DNA of 41,464 bases from Parasutterella muris (GCF_009767915.1 NZ_WSRP01000027.1:1-41464); one strand, 5' to 3'. Shown: positions 8,331 to 18,773, counted from the first letter of the stretch. The notes: generated from the sequence alone by a model not told the origin. Numbers and translations are program-made.

Positions 8331-9437
8331 TTATTTCACCTGTAGAACCTTTCCGGCGCTGAGACCGGCCATACCTAACTTAGCGCTTGCTTCCGTTGCC
8401 GCGTTCTTTGTCTTATAAGGGCCCGACTGAACTCTCCAAATCTTGCCGTTCGCGGTTGAGACCGGAGAGAGGAACGCGTTGACACCGGCCTTTTTCATGC
8501 TGTTGACAATCTGCTGGGCCTTGTCCTGATTTGAGAGCGCGACCACCTGAATGTAGAACTGTCCTTTAGGCATCGCCTTGGGCGCTTCCGGTTTAGCTTC
8601 AGGCTTCTTAGGCTCAGGTTTCTGAGCTTCCGGTTTCTTAGCCTCAGGCTTCTTAACTTCCGCTTTAGGCGGCTCAGGCTTTTTCACTTCGGCCTTAGGC
8701 GTTTCCGCCGGTTTCACCTCTGCCTTCTTGGGCTCAGGCTTCACCGCAGGTTTTGCGCTCGGCTGAACCGCGTTCTGCTGAGGCTGCTGAGGCTCAGCCT
8801 TGGAAGCTTCAGCCGCATCATGCGTAATCGCAGAAGGAATCGTGATCTTAGAGACTTCAACAGTATTTTCTTTCGGAATTCTCAGGGGAATCGTTACATT
8901 TGCGGGCGGCGGCTCTTTATCAAAAAGCAGAGGAATCGCGATCGCAGCGGTAACAAGAAGCACCAGAGCACCGACAAAGCGGCGTCTTGCCTTAATCCAT
9001 TTCTGTTTCTTCGCAAATTCCGCGTCCGCCTCTTCCTGTCTGCGGTTTGAATCGAGTTCCGGCTTACGTCTGAAGAGCGGCGGTTTCTTTTCGGCTGCCG
9101 GCTTTTCAGGTTCAGTCGCCTGCGGCTGAGGCTCGCTCGGCTGCTGAGCGGGCGCGCTCGCAGGCTGGGGAACTTCATTCGGCTGAGGCTGCGGCTGAGC
9201 GGCCGCGGCTGCCTGCGTATCCTGATGCTTTGCAAATACCGCCGGGTAAGTTACAAACTCGCCCTGAGACGCTCCTCTCTTTCCGGGAATCTGAGCCTCA
9301 GAGAGCGGAATCGACTGAGAGCCGAACATCGGCTCATCGGAAAACTTAATCGGTTGAGTGGAAGGAGCTGCATTTTGATCCATGCCAGGCTCAACGTGTT
9401 CCGTCTTCGGAGCTTTATCTTTTTTCCAGAACTGCAT
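8331..9437 (-). CDS. SPOR-domain membrane protein, DedD-like
   Basis: A 368-aa bitopic membrane protein. A disordered, Gln/Pro-rich cytoplasmic N-terminus (1-150) is followed by one TM helix (about 154-172). A long periplasmic linker of Pro/Ala/Lys/Glu repeats (about 220-290, units such as KKPEPPKAEV) follows. The C-terminal SPOR domain (about 290-368) begins GQFYIQVVALS and contains the typical W-RVQSGPY. SPOR domains bind denuded septal peptidoglycan, so a role in cell division is likely. In beta- and gammaproteobacteria the gene lies between folC and cvpA, as here. The repeat linker is low complexity and likely variable in length between strains. Confidence 0.9.
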   Translation of the reverse strand: MQFWKKDKAPKTEHVEPGMDQNAAPSTQPIKFSDEPMFGSQSIPLSEAQIPGKRGASQGEFVTYPAVFAKHQDTQAAAAAQPQPQPNEVPQPASAPAQQPSEPQPQATEPEKPAAEKKPPLFRRKPELDSNRRQEEADAEFAKKQKWIKARRRFVGALVLLVTAAIAIPLLFDKEPPPANVTIPLRIPKENTVEVSKITIPSAITHDAAEASKAEPQQPQQNAVQPSAKPAVKPEPKKAEVKPAETPKAEVKKPEPPKAEVKKPEAKKPEAQKPEPKKPEAKPEAPKAMPKGQFYIQVVALSNQDKAQQIVNSMKKAGVNAFLSPVSTANGKIWRVQSGPYKTKNAATEASAKLGMAGLSAGKVLQVK

Positions 9438-9450
9438 TCAGGTACATCCT

Positions 9451-10731
9451 TTAATCTCGGCCAACGGGAACCTTCAAGTCTTCAATTGCGGAGGCAACTG
9501 TGAGGAAGGATCCGAAAACGGTTATTTTATCAGTCCCGCCGCGCTCGTTGACGGCTGTCTCCAATGCGGTCTTCACATTGTCAAAAGTCCTGATTCTCTC
9601 GGCAAGCACGCCGCTTTCCACCAAAAAGGCCTTAAGATCTTCCGCTTTTCCGCCTCTCGGTCCTTCTAAATCACACAGATACCAAACATCAAACGTGTTT
9701 TTCATGATCTCGCAGACCTGCTTTCTGTCTTTGTCCGAGAGCATCCCGAACACAGCTGCTTTTGGTCTCGGAATCTGCTGAAGCGTTTTAGCGAGCTCTT
9801 TGGCCGCATGCGGATTGTGGCCGACGTCGAGATAAATATCAGGCTTCGTACTCACTTTAGAGAAGCGGCCGATGACTTTAGTCGCAAGCAGCGCCGCGCA
9901 GATCGAGTCACGTCCGACTTCAAGGCGGTCGCTCACGCACTGCAGCGCTTCAATCGCACCGCTCGCGTTGGAGAGCTGATGCTCTCCCGGCATGGTCGGA
10001 AGCGGAAGATCCTTCAGTTTTCCTTTTGAGCCGACAAAGTCCCAAGTGTCTCTGCCCGGAACGTGTATCGCAGCAAAATCTTTGCCGCGCACGAGCAGTT
10101 TCGCGCCGATTTCCCTCGCATAGTTCACTAAGGACGCAGGAGGGTCGTCGTCAGCGCAGACTGCGGATTTGCCGGGACGGTATATATGCGCTTTCTCCCA
10201 GCCGATTTTGTCTCTTGTTTCACCTAAGTAAGCAGTGTGGTCAATGCCGACACTTGTGATAATCGAGACCGTGGGCTCAATCGTGTTGACCGCGTCAAGT
10301 TTTCCGCCCAAGCCGATTTCCAGCACCAGCGCATCCGGCTTTTTCTCCATGAACAAGAGCAGAATGCCAAGAAGCGTGTATTCGAAATAAGAGAGCGTCA
10401 TTTCGCCTCGAGCCTGCTCTACTTTTGAGAACATGAGCATCAGGTCTTCGTCGCTGGCGTCTTTGCCGTTCAGGCGTACGCGCTCATTAAATCGGATCAG
10501 ATGCGGAGAAGTGTGCACCCCGACGCTGTAGCCCGATTCCAGAAGCGCCGACTCTAAAAAAGCGCAGGTGCTTCCTTTACCGTTTGTACCGCCCACTGTA
10601 AAGACGGGGCAGTCAAAATGAATCCCGAGGCGCTTGATCATTTCATTCATGCGCTCAAGTCCGAGATCGATGGTCTGAGAATGCAGCTTCTCGATGTGAG
10701 AAAGCCATTGATCCAAAGTATCAAAATTCAT
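9451..10731 (-). CDS. folC: Bifunctional dihydrofolate synthase / folylpolyglutamate synthase
   Basis: FolC adds glutamate to dihydropteroate and then extends the polyglutamate tail of folates, using ATP. The 426-aa length is normal. The Mur-ligase-like ATP P-loop is seen as GGTNGKGSTCAFLE (about 47-60). The central domain keeps ITSVGIDHTAYLG and the C-terminal domain has VGHNPHAAKELA. The start is the ATG at 10731. Its leader overlaps the terminator that ends accD, so folC and the downstream SPOR-cvpA-purF genes may form a separate unit or rely on read-through. Confidence 0.96.
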   Translation of the reverse strand: MNFDTLDQWLSHIEKLHSQTIDLGLERMNEMIKRLGIHFDCPVFTVGGTNGKGSTCAFLESALLESGYSVGVHTSPHLIRFNERVRLNGKDASDEDLMLMFSKVEQARGEMTLSYFEYTLLGILLLFMEKKPDALVLEIGLGGKLDAVNTIEPTVSIITSVGIDHTAYLGETRDKIGWEKAHIYRPGKSAVCADDDPPASLVNYAREIGAKLLVRGKDFAAIHVPGRDTWDFVGSKGKLKDLPLPTMPGEHQLSNASGAIEALQCVSDRLEVGRDSICAALLATKVIGRFSKVSTKPDIYLDVGHNPHAAKELAKTLQQIPRPKAAVFGMLSDKDRKQVCEIMKNTFDVWYLCDLEGPRGGKAEDLKAFLVESGVLAERIRTFDNVKTALETAVNERGGTDKITVFGSFLTVASAIEDLKVPVGRD

Positions 10732-10744
10732 TGTTTAGTGCCGC

Positions 10745-10779
10745 AGAAAAAACTTAAGGACCGCCTAAAGCGGTCCTTA
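10745..10779 (-). terminator. Terminator between accD and folC
   Basis: A perfect 10-bp stem (55-64 and 70-79 of the 10700s, TAAGGACCGC / GCGGTCCTTA, 5-nt loop) is followed on the minus strand by AAGTTTTTTC. It lies just after the accD stop and only 14 nt before the folC start, so it may act as an attenuator for folC. Confidence 0.85.
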
Positions 10780-10790
10780 TCAGAAACTCG

Positions 10791-11666
10791 TTAAATGATG
10801 GAATCAGCCGATTCTTTTTGGAAAAGCGCAATGAGTTTCGCAATCTCCAATTTAAGGTCCTTACGTTCGACAATCATGTCAATCGCGCCCTTCTGGAGAA
10901 GGAACTCGGCTCTCTGGAAGCCTTCGGGAAGCTTTTCGCGAACGGTCTGCTCAATAACGCGGGGGCCGGCAAAACCGACCAGGGCCTTCGGCTCGGCGAT
11001 AACAACGTCGCCCATAAACGCGAAGCTAGCGGAGACGCCGCCCATTGTCGGATCGGTCAGAACAGAAATAAACGGCAGACGGTGCTCGGCAAGCTTTGCG
11101 ATCATGCCGGTCGTCTTAGCCATCTGCATGAGCGAATTGAGACCTTCCTGCATACGTGCGCCGCCGGTAGCCGTAAAGCAGATGAACGCGCAGCGGTTGT
11201 CAATCGCGTACTGAACCGCCTGTACAAATCTTTCTCCGACCACAGAACCCATGGATCCGCCCATGAACTTGAACTCAAAAGCCGCGACAACAGCGGGAAT
11301 GGAGTGAATGGAACCGGCTTCCACCACGAGAGCGTCTGTCTCTCCGGTGGCAGACTGAGCCTGCTTCAGACGATCCGGATACTTCTTGCTGTCCGTGAAA
11401 TTCAGCGGATCAATCGAGCGAACGTCCTCACCGATTTTCACGCGGTTTTCCGGATCCAGAATCATGTCAATGCGGTCTCGTGCGCCGACACGCATATGGA
11501 AATTACATGTCGGGCAGACATTCAGGTTCGCTTTCAGCTCCTGAGAATAAAGCGTTGTCCCGCAGTTTGTGCATTTCGTCCAGACGCCTGTCGGCATGTC
11601 CTTTTTGGCGCTTTCGCCTTCCGAACGCTTGATCTTTGGCGGGAGCAGTTTTTCAAACCAGCTCAT
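10791..11666 (-). CDS. accD: Acetyl-CoA carboxylase carboxyltransferase beta subunit
   Basis: AccD pairs with AccA to transfer the carboxyl group from biotin to acetyl-CoA, giving malonyl-CoA for fatty acid synthesis. The 291-aa protein begins with the conserved [14 protein letters not shown] and the four-cysteine zinc ribbon (CTNCG ... CPTCNFH, about 32-57). The crotonase-like carboxyltransferase core follows, including [17 protein letters not shown] and [11 protein letters not shown]. There is no strong ribosome site before the ATG, but start and length match the family. It sits downstream of truA. In many Burkholderiales the trpF-trpB-trpA genes lie between truA and accD; here they are absent. 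Confidence 0.98.
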   Translation of the reverse strand: MSWFEKLLPPKIKRSEGESAKKDMPTGVWTKCTNCGTTLYSQELKANLNVCPTCNFHMRVGARDRIDMILDPENRVKIGEDVRSIDPLNFTDSKKYPDRLKQAQSATGETDALVVEAGSIHSIPAVVAAFEFKFMGGSMGSVVGERFVQAVQYAIDNRCAFICFTATGGARMQEGLNSLMQMAKTTGMIAKLAEHRLPFISVLTDPTMGGVSASFAFMGDVVIAEPKALVGFAGPRVIEQTVREKLPEGFQRAEFLLQKGAIDMIVERKDLKLEIAKLIALFQKESADSII

Positions 11667-11729
11667 GATGTTGTCTTGTCAATTAAATTCGATTGATTTT
11701 AATCTAAGTTTTCGCTCAGCGCTGACCGC

Positions 11730-12503
11730 TTAAAAAGGAGAATTGCCCTCAGCAGGCAGTCCGAACTTTTCAGGATAGCCGACGCTGGCAAGATAGAGTC
11801 CGGAAGGATAGAAAGTCGGAGCGGCTGCCTGTCGGCTGCGCGCCTCAAGCACTTCCTCCATCCACTCAACCGGTCTTGCGCCCTGTCCCACATAAACCAG
11901 ACAGCCGACGATGTTGCGCACCATGTGATAAAGAAACGCGTTGGCCTTGATATGGACACGGATCATGCGCCCTCTTCGTTCAACGTTTAGAAATTCAATG
12001 GTTTTGACAGGCGTCTTGCTCTGACATCCGACCGCTCTAAAGCTGCTGAAGTCATGCTCGCCTAAAAGCAGCTGCCCTGCTTCGTGCATTTTGACTTCGT
12101 CAAGCGGCCTAAAAACCCAGCCTGCGCGTCCTGCCAAGAGCGGGGAGCGAACCGGTTCGTTAGCGATCCAATACTCGTAAGTACGGCTCACAGCTGAAAA
12201 GCGCGCATGAAACTCTTCAGGAACAACTTTCGCCCAGCGAACCGCAACTTCCGAGGGCAGATACGAATTAAGCCCGCGAATCCAGGAAACCTCTTTTCGG
12301 TCGGTTTCCGTATCTAAATGAACAACCTGTCCGCACGCATGAACCTTCGCATCGGTTCTTCCCGCGCAGACAGCCTTAATTTTTTCACCCGTAAATTGAA
12401 CAACGGCCGACTCGAGATAGTCCTGGACTGTCTGTCCGGACGGCTGGGTTTGCCAGCCCTCGAAATATCGGCCGTCGTACTCGAGTCCTAAAGCGACTCT
12501 CAT
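11730..12503 (-). CDS. truA: tRNA pseudouridine(38-40) synthase
   Basis: TruA isomerises uridines 38-40 in the anticodon stem of many tRNAs. The 257-aa protein has the typical start ([20 protein letters not shown]) and the catalytic aspartate Asp51 in [16 protein letters not shown]. The later blocks SRTYEYWI and [17 protein letters not shown] are also present. It begins 9 nt after the asd stop, so the two are cotranscribed. A fimV-like gene, often found between asd and truA in Burkholderiales, is missing. Confidence 0.97.
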   Translation of the reverse strand: MRVALGLEYDGRYFEGWQTQPSGQTVQDYLESAVVQFTGEKIKAVCAGRTDAKVHACGQVVHLDTETDRKEVSWIRGLNSYLPSEVAVRWAKVVPEEFHARFSAVSRTYEYWIANEPVRSPLLAGRAGWVFRPLDEVKMHEAGQLLLGEHDFSSFRAVGCQSKTPVKTIEFLNVERRGRMIRVHIKANAFLYHMVRNIVGCLVYVGQGARPVEWMEEVLEARSRQAAAPTFYPSGLYLASVGYPEKFGLPAEGNSPF

Positions 12504-12512
12504 GTATTCCTT

Positions 12513-13643
12513 TTATGCCTTGAAATCAACCAAAATTCTGAGCATGCGGCGAAGCGGTTCGGCCGCACCCCAAAGCAGCTGATCGCCAACCGTGAAAGCG
12601 GTGACATATTCTGGACCGAAATTCATCTTGTGAATACGGCCGATCGGAACGGACAGCGTGCCCGATACTTTAGCAGGAGTGAGCTCATGAATGGTCTCTT
12701 CCTTGTGATTCGGAATAACTTTGACCCAAGGATTGGCTTCGGCGAGCAATCTTTCGATTTCTTCGCAGGAGACGTCTTTCTTGAGTTTGATGGTGAGCGC
12801 CTGAGAGTGGCAGCGCATAGAGCCGACACGTACGCACAGGCCGTCAACCGGCATGCAGCCCGGTTCACCGATCGCGGGTTTGCCTAGAATCTTGTTGGCT
12901 TCGGCGCCGCCCTTCCATTCTTCACGGCTCTGTCCGTGCTCAACCTCGCGGTCGATCCAGGGAATCAGAGAACCGGCCAGAGGAACGCCGAACGCTTTAT
13001 CCGGGAAGTCCGGAGAACGGAGTTCTTCAGTCACTTTGCCGTCGATTGAAAGAATCGCGGAGCGCGGATCCTTCAGATCTTCGGCGGCCACACCGTAAAG
13101 AGCGCCCATCTGTTCAAGCAGCTCTCTCATGTTGGGTGCGCCGGCACCGGAAGCAGCCTGATAAGTCATGGAAGAAATCCATTCGACCAGATCAGCGCGA
13201 ATCAGACCGTCAAGCGCCATGAGCATCAGACTCACGGTGCAGTTTCCGCCGACGTAGTTTTTAACGCCGCTGCGAAGACCTTCCTGAATCACGCTCATGT
13301 TGACCGGATCAAGAACAATGATGGCGTCCTTTTCCATACGAAGCGTAGAGGCTGCGTCAATCCAGTAGCCGTTCCAGCCCTTATCGCGAAGCGGTTTGAA
13401 ATGCGCTTTAGTCCAGTCGCCGCCCTGACACGAAATGACAACGTCACACGCTGCCAAAGCGTCGAGATCATCGGCGTCTTTCAGAACCGGATCGGCATTT
13501 ACGACTTCCGGAGCTTTTCCACCGGCGTTGCTGGTCGAAAAGAAAGTCGTCTGCACAAATTCAAAATCACCTTCGGCTTTCATGCGGTCCATCAAAACGG
13601 AGCCCACCATTCCGCGCCAACCAACCATGCCTAGTTTCAGCAT
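12513..13643 (-). CDS. asd: Aspartate-semialdehyde dehydrogenase
   Basis: Asd reduces beta-aspartyl phosphate to aspartate semialdehyde with NADPH, the branch point to lysine/diaminopimelate, threonine and methionine. The 376-aa protein has the N-terminal NADP-binding [13 protein letters not shown] (5-17) and the catalytic Cys135 in GGNCTVSLM. Later family blocks are present ([10 protein letters not shown]-like [16 protein letters not shown], and [17 protein letters not shown]). An AAGGGG ribosome site precedes the ATG. It lies 34 nt after leuB in the leu-asd-truA order. Confidence 0.97.
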   Translation of the reverse strand: MLKLGMVGWRGMVGSVLMDRMKAEGDFEFVQTTFFSTSNAGGKAPEVVNADPVLKDADDLDALAACDVVISCQGGDWTKAHFKPLRDKGWNGYWIDAASTLRMEKDAIIVLDPVNMSVIQEGLRSGVKNYVGGNCTVSLMLMALDGLIRADLVEWISSMTYQAASGAGAPNMRELLEQMGALYGVAAEDLKDPRSAILSIDGKVTEELRSPDFPDKAFGVPLAGSLIPWIDREVEHGQSREEWKGGAEANKILGKPAIGEPGCMPVDGLCVRVGSMRCHSQALTIKLKKDVSCEEIERLLAEANPWVKVIPNHKEETIHELTPAKVSGTLSVPIGRIHKMNFGPEYVTAFTVGDQLLWGAAEPLRRMLRILVDFKA

Positions 13644-13677
13644 TATTTTTCCCCTTTGTCTCGTTAGGTATTGTTAA

Positions 13678-14736
13678 TTACAAAGCCGCGACAACCGCGT
13701 CGCCCATTTCAGAACAGGAAACTTTTTTGCAGCCTTCGCTCCAAATGTCACCAGTTCTATAGCCTTGCGCAAGTACCGTCTTAACCGCATTCTCAATGCG
13801 TACTGCTTCTTCCTCCATTCCTAAAGAATAGCGGAGCATCATGGCCGCTGACAGAATTTGCGCTAAAGGATTTGCGATGTTCATGCCGGCGATGTCCGGA
13901 GCGGAACCGTGAGACGGTTCAAAAAGGCCCTGACCTATTTCATTCAGCGCCGCAGAAGCCAGCATACCGATGGAACCCGTCAGCATCGCGGCCTCATCGG
14001 ACAGAATGTCGCCAAAAAGGTTGCCGGTGACCATCACGTCAATCTTCTTAGGCGCTTTCACGAGCTGCATAGCCGCGTTGTCCACGTACATATGTTCGAG
14101 TGTGACTTCCGGATATTCCTTAGAAACGCGGATCATAGTGTCACGCCAAACCTGGCTGGTTTCGAGCACGTTGGCCTTGTCCACGCTGACAAGGTGTTTA
14201 TTGCGTCCCATTGCCGCTTTAAACGCGACGTGAGCAATGCGTTCTACTTCCGGAACGGCGTAGCGCATCGTATCAAAGCCTTCTTCTGCGCCGTCAGGGC
14301 TGATGCGTTTGCCGCGGGGCTGACCGAAGTAAACGTCGCCCGTCAGTTCGCGGACAAGCAGAATATCCAGACCGGAAACCAATTCAGGCTTCAAAGAGGA
14401 AGCCGCAGTCAGCTCAGGGAAGCAAACCGCAGGACGAAGATTGACAAAAAGACCGAGCGCCTTTCTGAGTCCCAAAATCGCCTGCTCGGGTCTTAAGTGA
14501 CGCGGCAGCGTGTCGTATTTGAAGTCGCCGACAGCGCCGAAAAGCACAGCGTCACTTCTCTTAGCGAGCTCCACGACTTCCTTGGGAAGCGGATGACCGA
14601 AAGCCGCATAAGCCGCTCCGCCGACAAGCGCTTCTTCATATTCGAAAGGAAGCTTCATTGCGGTCAGCACCTTCAGGGCCTGTGCCATGATCTCCGGGCC
14701 GATGCCGTCACCGGCCAATACTGCGATTTTTTTCAT
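13678..14736 (-). CDS. leuB: 3-isopropylmalate dehydrogenase
   Basis: LeuB oxidises and decarboxylates (2R,3S)-3-isopropylmalate in leucine synthesis, using NAD. The 352-aa protein shows the family landmarks: [16 protein letters not shown] at the N-terminus and [17 protein letters not shown] with the substrate Arg/Tyr. The metal-binding block [15 protein letters not shown] and the nucleotide-binding [12 protein letters not shown] also appear. It is third in the leuC-leuD-leuB run and is separated from leuD by 50 nt containing a hairpin. Confidence 0.98.
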   Translation of the reverse strand: MKKIAVLAGDGIGPEIMAQALKVLTAMKLPFEYEEALVGGAAYAAFGHPLPKEVVELAKRSDAVLFGAVGDFKYDTLPRHLRPEQAILGLRKALGLFVNLRPAVCFPELTAASSLKPELVSGLDILLVRELTGDVYFGQPRGKRISPDGAEEGFDTMRYAVPEVERIAHVAFKAAMGRNKHLVSVDKANVLETSQVWRDTMIRVSKEYPEVTLEHMYVDNAAMQLVKAPKKIDVMVTGNLFGDILSDEAAMLTGSIGMLASAALNEIGQGLFEPSHGSAPDIAGMNIANPLAQILSAAMMLRYSLGMEEEAVRIENAVKTVLAQGYRTGDIWSEGCKKVSCSEMGDAVVAAL

Positions 14737-14755
14737 TTGTTTTTCCTATTAAGCC

Positions 14756-14774
14756 GCGCCGCGATCCGCGGCGC
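14756..14774 (-). promoter_or_regulatory. GC-only intercistronic hairpin between leuD and leuB
   Basis: GCGCCGCG and CGCGGCGC form a perfect 8-bp stem around ATC. No clear T-run follows on the minus strand. It may punctuate or stabilise the leu mRNA and sits 20 nt before the leuB start. Confidence 0.5.
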
Positions 14775-14786
14775 ATCGATCATTGT

Positions 14787-15434
14787 TTAGTAGATAGTTT
14801 TGACGAGCCAGGGTTTGGCTTTGAGGCGCGCTCTTTCGAAAGCGGCGATTTCGTCCTTATGCTGAAGCGTAATGCCGATATCGTCCAAACCGTTCAGCAA
14901 ACAGTAGCGGCGGAACCCAGGAACGTCAAAGCTGTGGGCGGTGCCGTTAGGCTCAATCACAACTTGCTTTTCCAAATCAACTGTCAGGCGATAGCCGTTA
15001 TTGGCCTGCACTTCGTTGAAAAGATGATCCACCACAAACTCGGGAAGCGGCAGCGGAAGCAGTCCGTTCTTAAATGAGTTGTTGTAGAAAATATCGGCAA
15101 AGCTCGGCGCAATAATGACTTTGAATCCGTACTGAGAAAGCGCCCAAGCCGCATGTTCACGGGAAGATCCGCAGCCGAAATTTTTTCTGGCAAGCAGAAT
15201 ATCCGCGCCCTGGTATCTGGGCTGATTCAGCACAAAGTCGGGATTCGGCGTACGTTCCGACGGGTCCTTGCCGACTTCGCCTTTATCCAGATAACGCCAT
15301 TCATCAAACAGATTCGGGCCGTAGCCGGTTCTGTAAATCGATTTTAAAAACTGCTTCGGAATAATCGCGTCGGTATCCACGTTGGAGCGGTCAAGCGGAG
15401 CGACAATACCGGTAAAAGTAACGAATTTGTTCAT
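14787..15434 (-). CDS. leuD: 3-isopropylmalate dehydratase small subunit
   Basis: LeuD forms the swivelling domain of isopropylmalate isomerase together with LeuC. The 215-aa protein has [18 protein letters not shown] near the N-terminus and the signature [14 protein letters not shown] in the middle. Length matches the family. It begins 12 nt after the leuC stop, so it is cotranscribed with leuC. The entericidin-type gene sometimes found between the two in Burkholderiales is absent. Confidence 0.98.
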   Translation of the reverse strand: MNKFVTFTGIVAPLDRSNVDTDAIIPKQFLKSIYRTGYGPNLFDEWRYLDKGEVGKDPSERTPNPDFVLNQPRYQGADILLARKNFGCGSSREHAAWALSQYGFKVIIAPSFADIFYNNSFKNGLLPLPLPEFVVDHLFNEVQANNGYRLTVDLEKQVVIEPNGTAHSFDVPGFRRYCLLNGLDDIGITLQHKDEIAAFERARLKAKPWLVKTIY

Positions 15435-15446
15435 GCTGATAGCTCC

Positions 15447-16880
15447 TTAGAAAATTTTGCGGATATCGACAAAACGGCCTTCGATAGCTGCAGCCGCTGC
15501 CATCGCGGGTGAGCACAAGTGTGTACGGCTGCGGTTGCCTTGACGGCCTTCGAAGTTTCTGTTGCTCGTTGAGGCGCAGCGATCTTCCGGATTGAGTTTA
15601 TCGGCGTTCATCGCAAGGCACATGGAGCAGCCCGGGCGTCTCCATTCAAAGCCTGCGTTAATAAAGATCTGATCCAGTCCCTCTTTTTCCGCCTGCTCAC
15701 GCACGAGGCCGGAGCCCGGAACCACGAGCGCCTGCTTAATGGTCGGCGCAACCTTCCTGCCCAGTTTCTTCACCACATAAGCCGCAGCGCGAATATCTTC
15801 AATTCGTCCGTTAGTGCAGGAGCCGATGAAGACATGGTCGGGGGCAATGGAGGTCACAGGCTGTTTGGGTTCAAGCCCCATGTACACATAAGCGCGCTCC
15901 CAGCCTTCGCGTTTAACCGGGTCGGGCTGCTCAGACGGCTCCGGAGTTCTGTCGGTAATCTGCACGACCATTTCCGGAGAGGTGCCCCAGGTGACTACCG
16001 GAGGAACGGCGTTTCCGTCGATTTCCACCTCAATATTAAAGTGAGCGCCCTCGTCGCTCTTCAGTGTCCGCCAGTATTCTTCGGCCTGTTTAAAGAGTTC
16101 GCCTTCGGGCGCGAGCGTGCGTCCGCGCATGTATTCGACGGTTTTATCATCAACCGCGACAAGACCGCAGCGGGCACCTGCTTCAATCGCCATATTGCAG
16201 AGCGTCATACGGCCTTCCATGGAGAGCGCCTCGATCGCGGGACCCGCGAATTCGATCGCGCATCCGGTACCTCCGGCAGTGCCGATTCTGCCGATGATAA
16301 AAAGAGCGAGGTCTTTAGCGAAAACGCCTGGTGAAAGTTTTCCGGAAACGTACACGCGCATATTCTTCATCTTCTTGGTCAGAAGCGTCTGCGTTGCCAT
16401 CACGTGTTCTACTTCACTCGTTCCGATGCCAAACGCCACAGCTGCGCAGGCGCCGTGCGTACTAGTGTGAGAGTCTCCGCAGACGACTGTCATACCGGGA
16501 AGAATCGCGCCTTCCTCGGGGCCCATGACATGAATCACGCCCTGACCTCTCGAGAGGAACGGAAAATACGCGGCACAGCCGTTATTACGAATATTTTGAT
16601 CCAGAGTCGTCACCTGCAGTTTGGCTACCGGGTCAGTAATGCCTTCCAGGCCCTGCTCCCAGCCGGTCGTCGGCGTATTGTGATCCGCCGTCGCTACCAC
16701 CGAGCTCGAGCGCCACAGCTTGCGGTCATTCATTCTCAGACCTTCAAAGGCCTGAGCGCTGGTCACTTCGTGGACCAGATGGCGGTCAATATAAAGCGTT
16801 GCTGTACCGTCTTCTTCGGTTCGGACAACGTGTTCGTCAAAAATCTTGTCGTAAAGAGTCTTAGGCGATGTGTCTGTCAT
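15447..16880 (-). CDS. leuC: 3-isopropylmalate dehydratase large subunit
   Basis: LeuC is the aconitase-fold subunit that, with LeuD, converts 2-isopropylmalate to 3-isopropylmalate. The start at 16880 (477 aa, [19 protein letters not shown]) is chosen because it matches the usual family N-terminus and length; the 47 codons upstream in frame have no family counterpart. Ligands of the 4Fe-4S cluster are visible in IGSCTNGR and GCSMCLAMN. The substrate block [26 protein letters not shown] is present. leuA is not in the window. Confidence 0.97.
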   Translation of the reverse strand: MTDTSPKTLYDKIFDEHVVRTEEDGTATLYIDRHLVHEVTSAQAFEGLRMNDRKLWRSSSVVATADHNTPTTGWEQGLEGITDPVAKLQVTTLDQNIRNNGCAAYFPFLSRGQGVIHVMGPEEGAILPGMTVVCGDSHTSTHGACAAVAFGIGTSEVEHVMATQTLLTKKMKNMRVYVSGKLSPGVFAKDLALFIIGRIGTAGGTGCAIEFAGPAIEALSMEGRMTLCNMAIEAGARCGLVAVDDKTVEYMRGRTLAPEGELFKQAEEYWRTLKSDEGAHFNIEVEIDGNAVPPVVTWGTSPEMVVQITDRTPEPSEQPDPVKREGWERAYVYMGLEPKQPVTSIAPDHVFIGSCTNGRIEDIRAAAYVVKKLGRKVAPTIKQALVVPGSGLVREQAEKEGLDQIFINAGFEWRRPGCSMCLAMNADKLNPEDRCASTSNRNFEGRQGNRSRTHLCSPAMAAAAAIEGRFVDIRKIF

Positions 16881-17007
16881 TTTCTCTTGGTGTCGATTGT
16901 TTTGAAGTAATCTTTTGAGTATGCCACCGATTAACGGCTGATTAGATATTTTTACCGAACTTTTTCCGACAGTACGGGAAATACTTAATCCGAAACCTCG
17001 CATAAAT

Positions 17008-17033
17008 GAAAAAGGTCTCAAACTATGGGACCT
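17008..17033 (-). terminator. Weak terminator after the DUF362 gene
   Basis: AGGTC (17013-17017) and GACCT (17029-17033) form a short stem with an 11-nt loop, followed on the minus strand by TTTTTC. It lies 21 nt beyond the DUF362 stop and before the leuC leader. Confidence 0.45.
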
Positions 17034-17054
17034 AGAGCTGTCAGGAACAAAGAA

Positions 17055-18053
17055 CTACTTCACGAGCTGAAGACGGTAAGCGGTAGAACCGACTCCGATT
17101 TTCTCAGCTGCCGAAAGCGTGTCGGTGAAATGTTCTTCCTCCCATTTCCTGCGGACTTCTTCGCTTGGCGCAAAACCATACACCATATCGACGGCGGCCT
17201 GATCGCAGGCGACGGGATCAAGGCTCACTAAAATGCCGATATCGCCGATATTCTTGGCTTCCTTGCAGCTGTCTCTTCTCTGCGGGTCCAACGCGTCAAT
17301 AATATTGAAAAAAATCCATCTTCCGGGCTTGTAGTCAAGAGCCGCTTTCACGGCGTCAGCCATGGCTTCGCTCGCCGTCTTTTCGCCTGCAGATGAGTAA
17401 TACTCGGTCACCTTGCTGCCGCTGTGGATTTGTGCTGCACCGCGCGGCGTCCCCAGACATATGGAAAGATTTTTCATCGTTCCGCCGTAACGCGGCAGGT
17501 TATGACCTTTGAACCGAACAATCGAAATCAAAGAGTCGTAATTGGCAAGATGAGCACCGGTAATAAAGGTCTTAAGATGGAGGCCGCCGTGAACCGAAAG
17601 CGTGATTTCTCCTTCAGCATCCAGGATATCGATCGGACCGACCTTATCAAATCCGTTCTGTTTAGCAGTTTCTAAATGTGAAGCGGCGGCGTTTCTTGCC
17701 GAATCAAAATAATTGCTGTCAATCAGCGTGCCTTTAACCTGACTGACAAGCGGCTTAATCAAGTCAGGATTAATTTTGACCTCGCGATCCCGGTAGTTTT
17801 CGAATGTCAGCTTGATGCCGACTTTTCCCTTGAGAGCCGGATCAATCGCTTTGAGAAGGAGAAGCATGGCCTAGGAGCTGACCAAGGGTGAATAGTAAAC
17901 CACCGGAGCAGCTGCATCCGCGGTTAAATTTGGAAGTGTAATGTCTGAGATTGGAGTGCCTGCGGGCCCCCTACTCGAAGCAAAGCCCTGCAGGGATAAA
18001 ACCAAACCGCCGAACCCTGCCGCCGCTCCAAGCATCAAACTTCTGCGTTTCAT
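17055..18053 (-). pseudogene. Tat-exported DUF362 protein, split by an in-frame amber codon
   Basis: One continuous frame encodes an exported DUF362-family protein but is interrupted by a single TAG at 17871-17873. The 5' part starts at 18053 (AGGAGA 6 nt before the ATG) and gives MKRRSLM, an Ala/Gly-rich twin-arginine-like signal, and the usual VVYYSPLVSS lead-in. The 3' part resumes two codons after the TAG as MLLLLKAIDPALKGKVGIKLTF. It continues through conserved family blocks (DAEG, GAHLANYDSLISIVRFKGH, YGGTMKNLSICLGTPRGAAQIHS) to a normal end. A one-base change from CAG, GAG or AAG would explain the stop. Either the gene is recently inactivated, or the protein depends on amber suppression, or the 3' part starts alone at 17867 without a signal peptide. 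The molecular function of DUF362 proteins of this type is not settled. Confidence 0.8.
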
Positions 18054-18131
18054 ACTGAATCTCCTAAGGAATTTTACGATGTGCAGCACTGAGTTTATGG
18101 AGTGGATTTAAGAAAGTCTAATGCCGTTTTT

Positions 18132-18773
18132 TTATTGATATTGATGCGTTTTTATACATGAATAGCCTATAGCTCTAAATAAGAGCTGACGTTTTAGGTT
18201 CCTATATCCGAACTGAACCTTAATTCGATGAAAGGCGTATTCGACCTTGCATCGAATCGAACTCAGCACCTTTTCGCTGGTAATTCTCCGTACCGATAGC
18301 TTCTCCCTTGGCTACAGCGTTTCGCTGCCGTATAGGTTACGTGCTCAGGATCGGCACTCTTGCGCTTTTCCTTTCCGAGATACCCGAATCTCCAAGGACT
18401 TCCCGGTCATCGGGCGGCGTAATTCGTCCACTTGCGTAACATCATAACCAATATGCATCTTCATTCCGAAGTGCCAATTCTTCCCTTTCTTTGCTCAGAG
18501 CATTTCAAGATCGTGCTTCTTGTCAGCGTTTTTCGTCGAACTCGGCGCTCCAATAAAAGAACCGTCTACAATCGTACCTTTGCTGAAGAGAAGACCTCTG
18601 TTGGTAAGTTGTCGCGTGAACAAATCAAAGACCTGTTTGTCTAGGCGGTTTTTCTCAAGAAGGTGACGGAAATGCAAAATCGTAGTCTCATCCGGATATT
18701 TTGAATCCATCGCCAGGCTAACAAATCGACGACATGCGAAGAAGTCATGAAGCGGCTCCCTAGTCTTGCGCAG
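18132..18773 (-). pseudogene. Decayed IS5-family transposase
   Basis: Minus-strand pieces match an IS5-type DDE transposase but no full frame survives. Seen in order: REPLHDFFACRRF and KYPDETTILHFRHLLEK near 18680-18760, then GTIVDGSFIGAPSSTKN near 18545-18600. An in-frame TGA follows, then WHFGMKMHIGYDV near 18445-18485. After a gap the C-terminal block RCKVEYAFHRIKVQFGYR near 18185-18260 ends at a stop at 18132. The total is about 640 bp against roughly 950 bp for an intact gene, so internal deletion and stop codons have killed it. No terminal inverted repeats could be recognised. It marks the left edge of the accessory island. Confidence 0.8.

Noticed and set aside
8580-8790. Short tandem repeats resembling a repeat array
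   Set aside because: These encode the Pro/Ala/Lys/Glu linker of the SPOR protein. They are coding low-complexity repeats, not CRISPR or satellite DNA. No CRISPR array was found in the window.
11677-11685. TTGACA just upstream of accD as a -35 box
   Set aside because: It lies only about 15 nt before the accD start, leaving no room for a -10 box and leader.
16881-17021. 47-codon N-terminal extension of LeuC
   Set aside because: Family members start at the MTDTSPKT-like position. The extension lies in the leader region and has no LeuC homology.
17871-17873. TAG read as pyrrolysine or general stop-codon reassignment
   Set aside because: TAG is used as an ordinary stop elsewhere in the window (for example at 29641-29643), and no pyrrolysine genes are seen. 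A point mutation is simpler.
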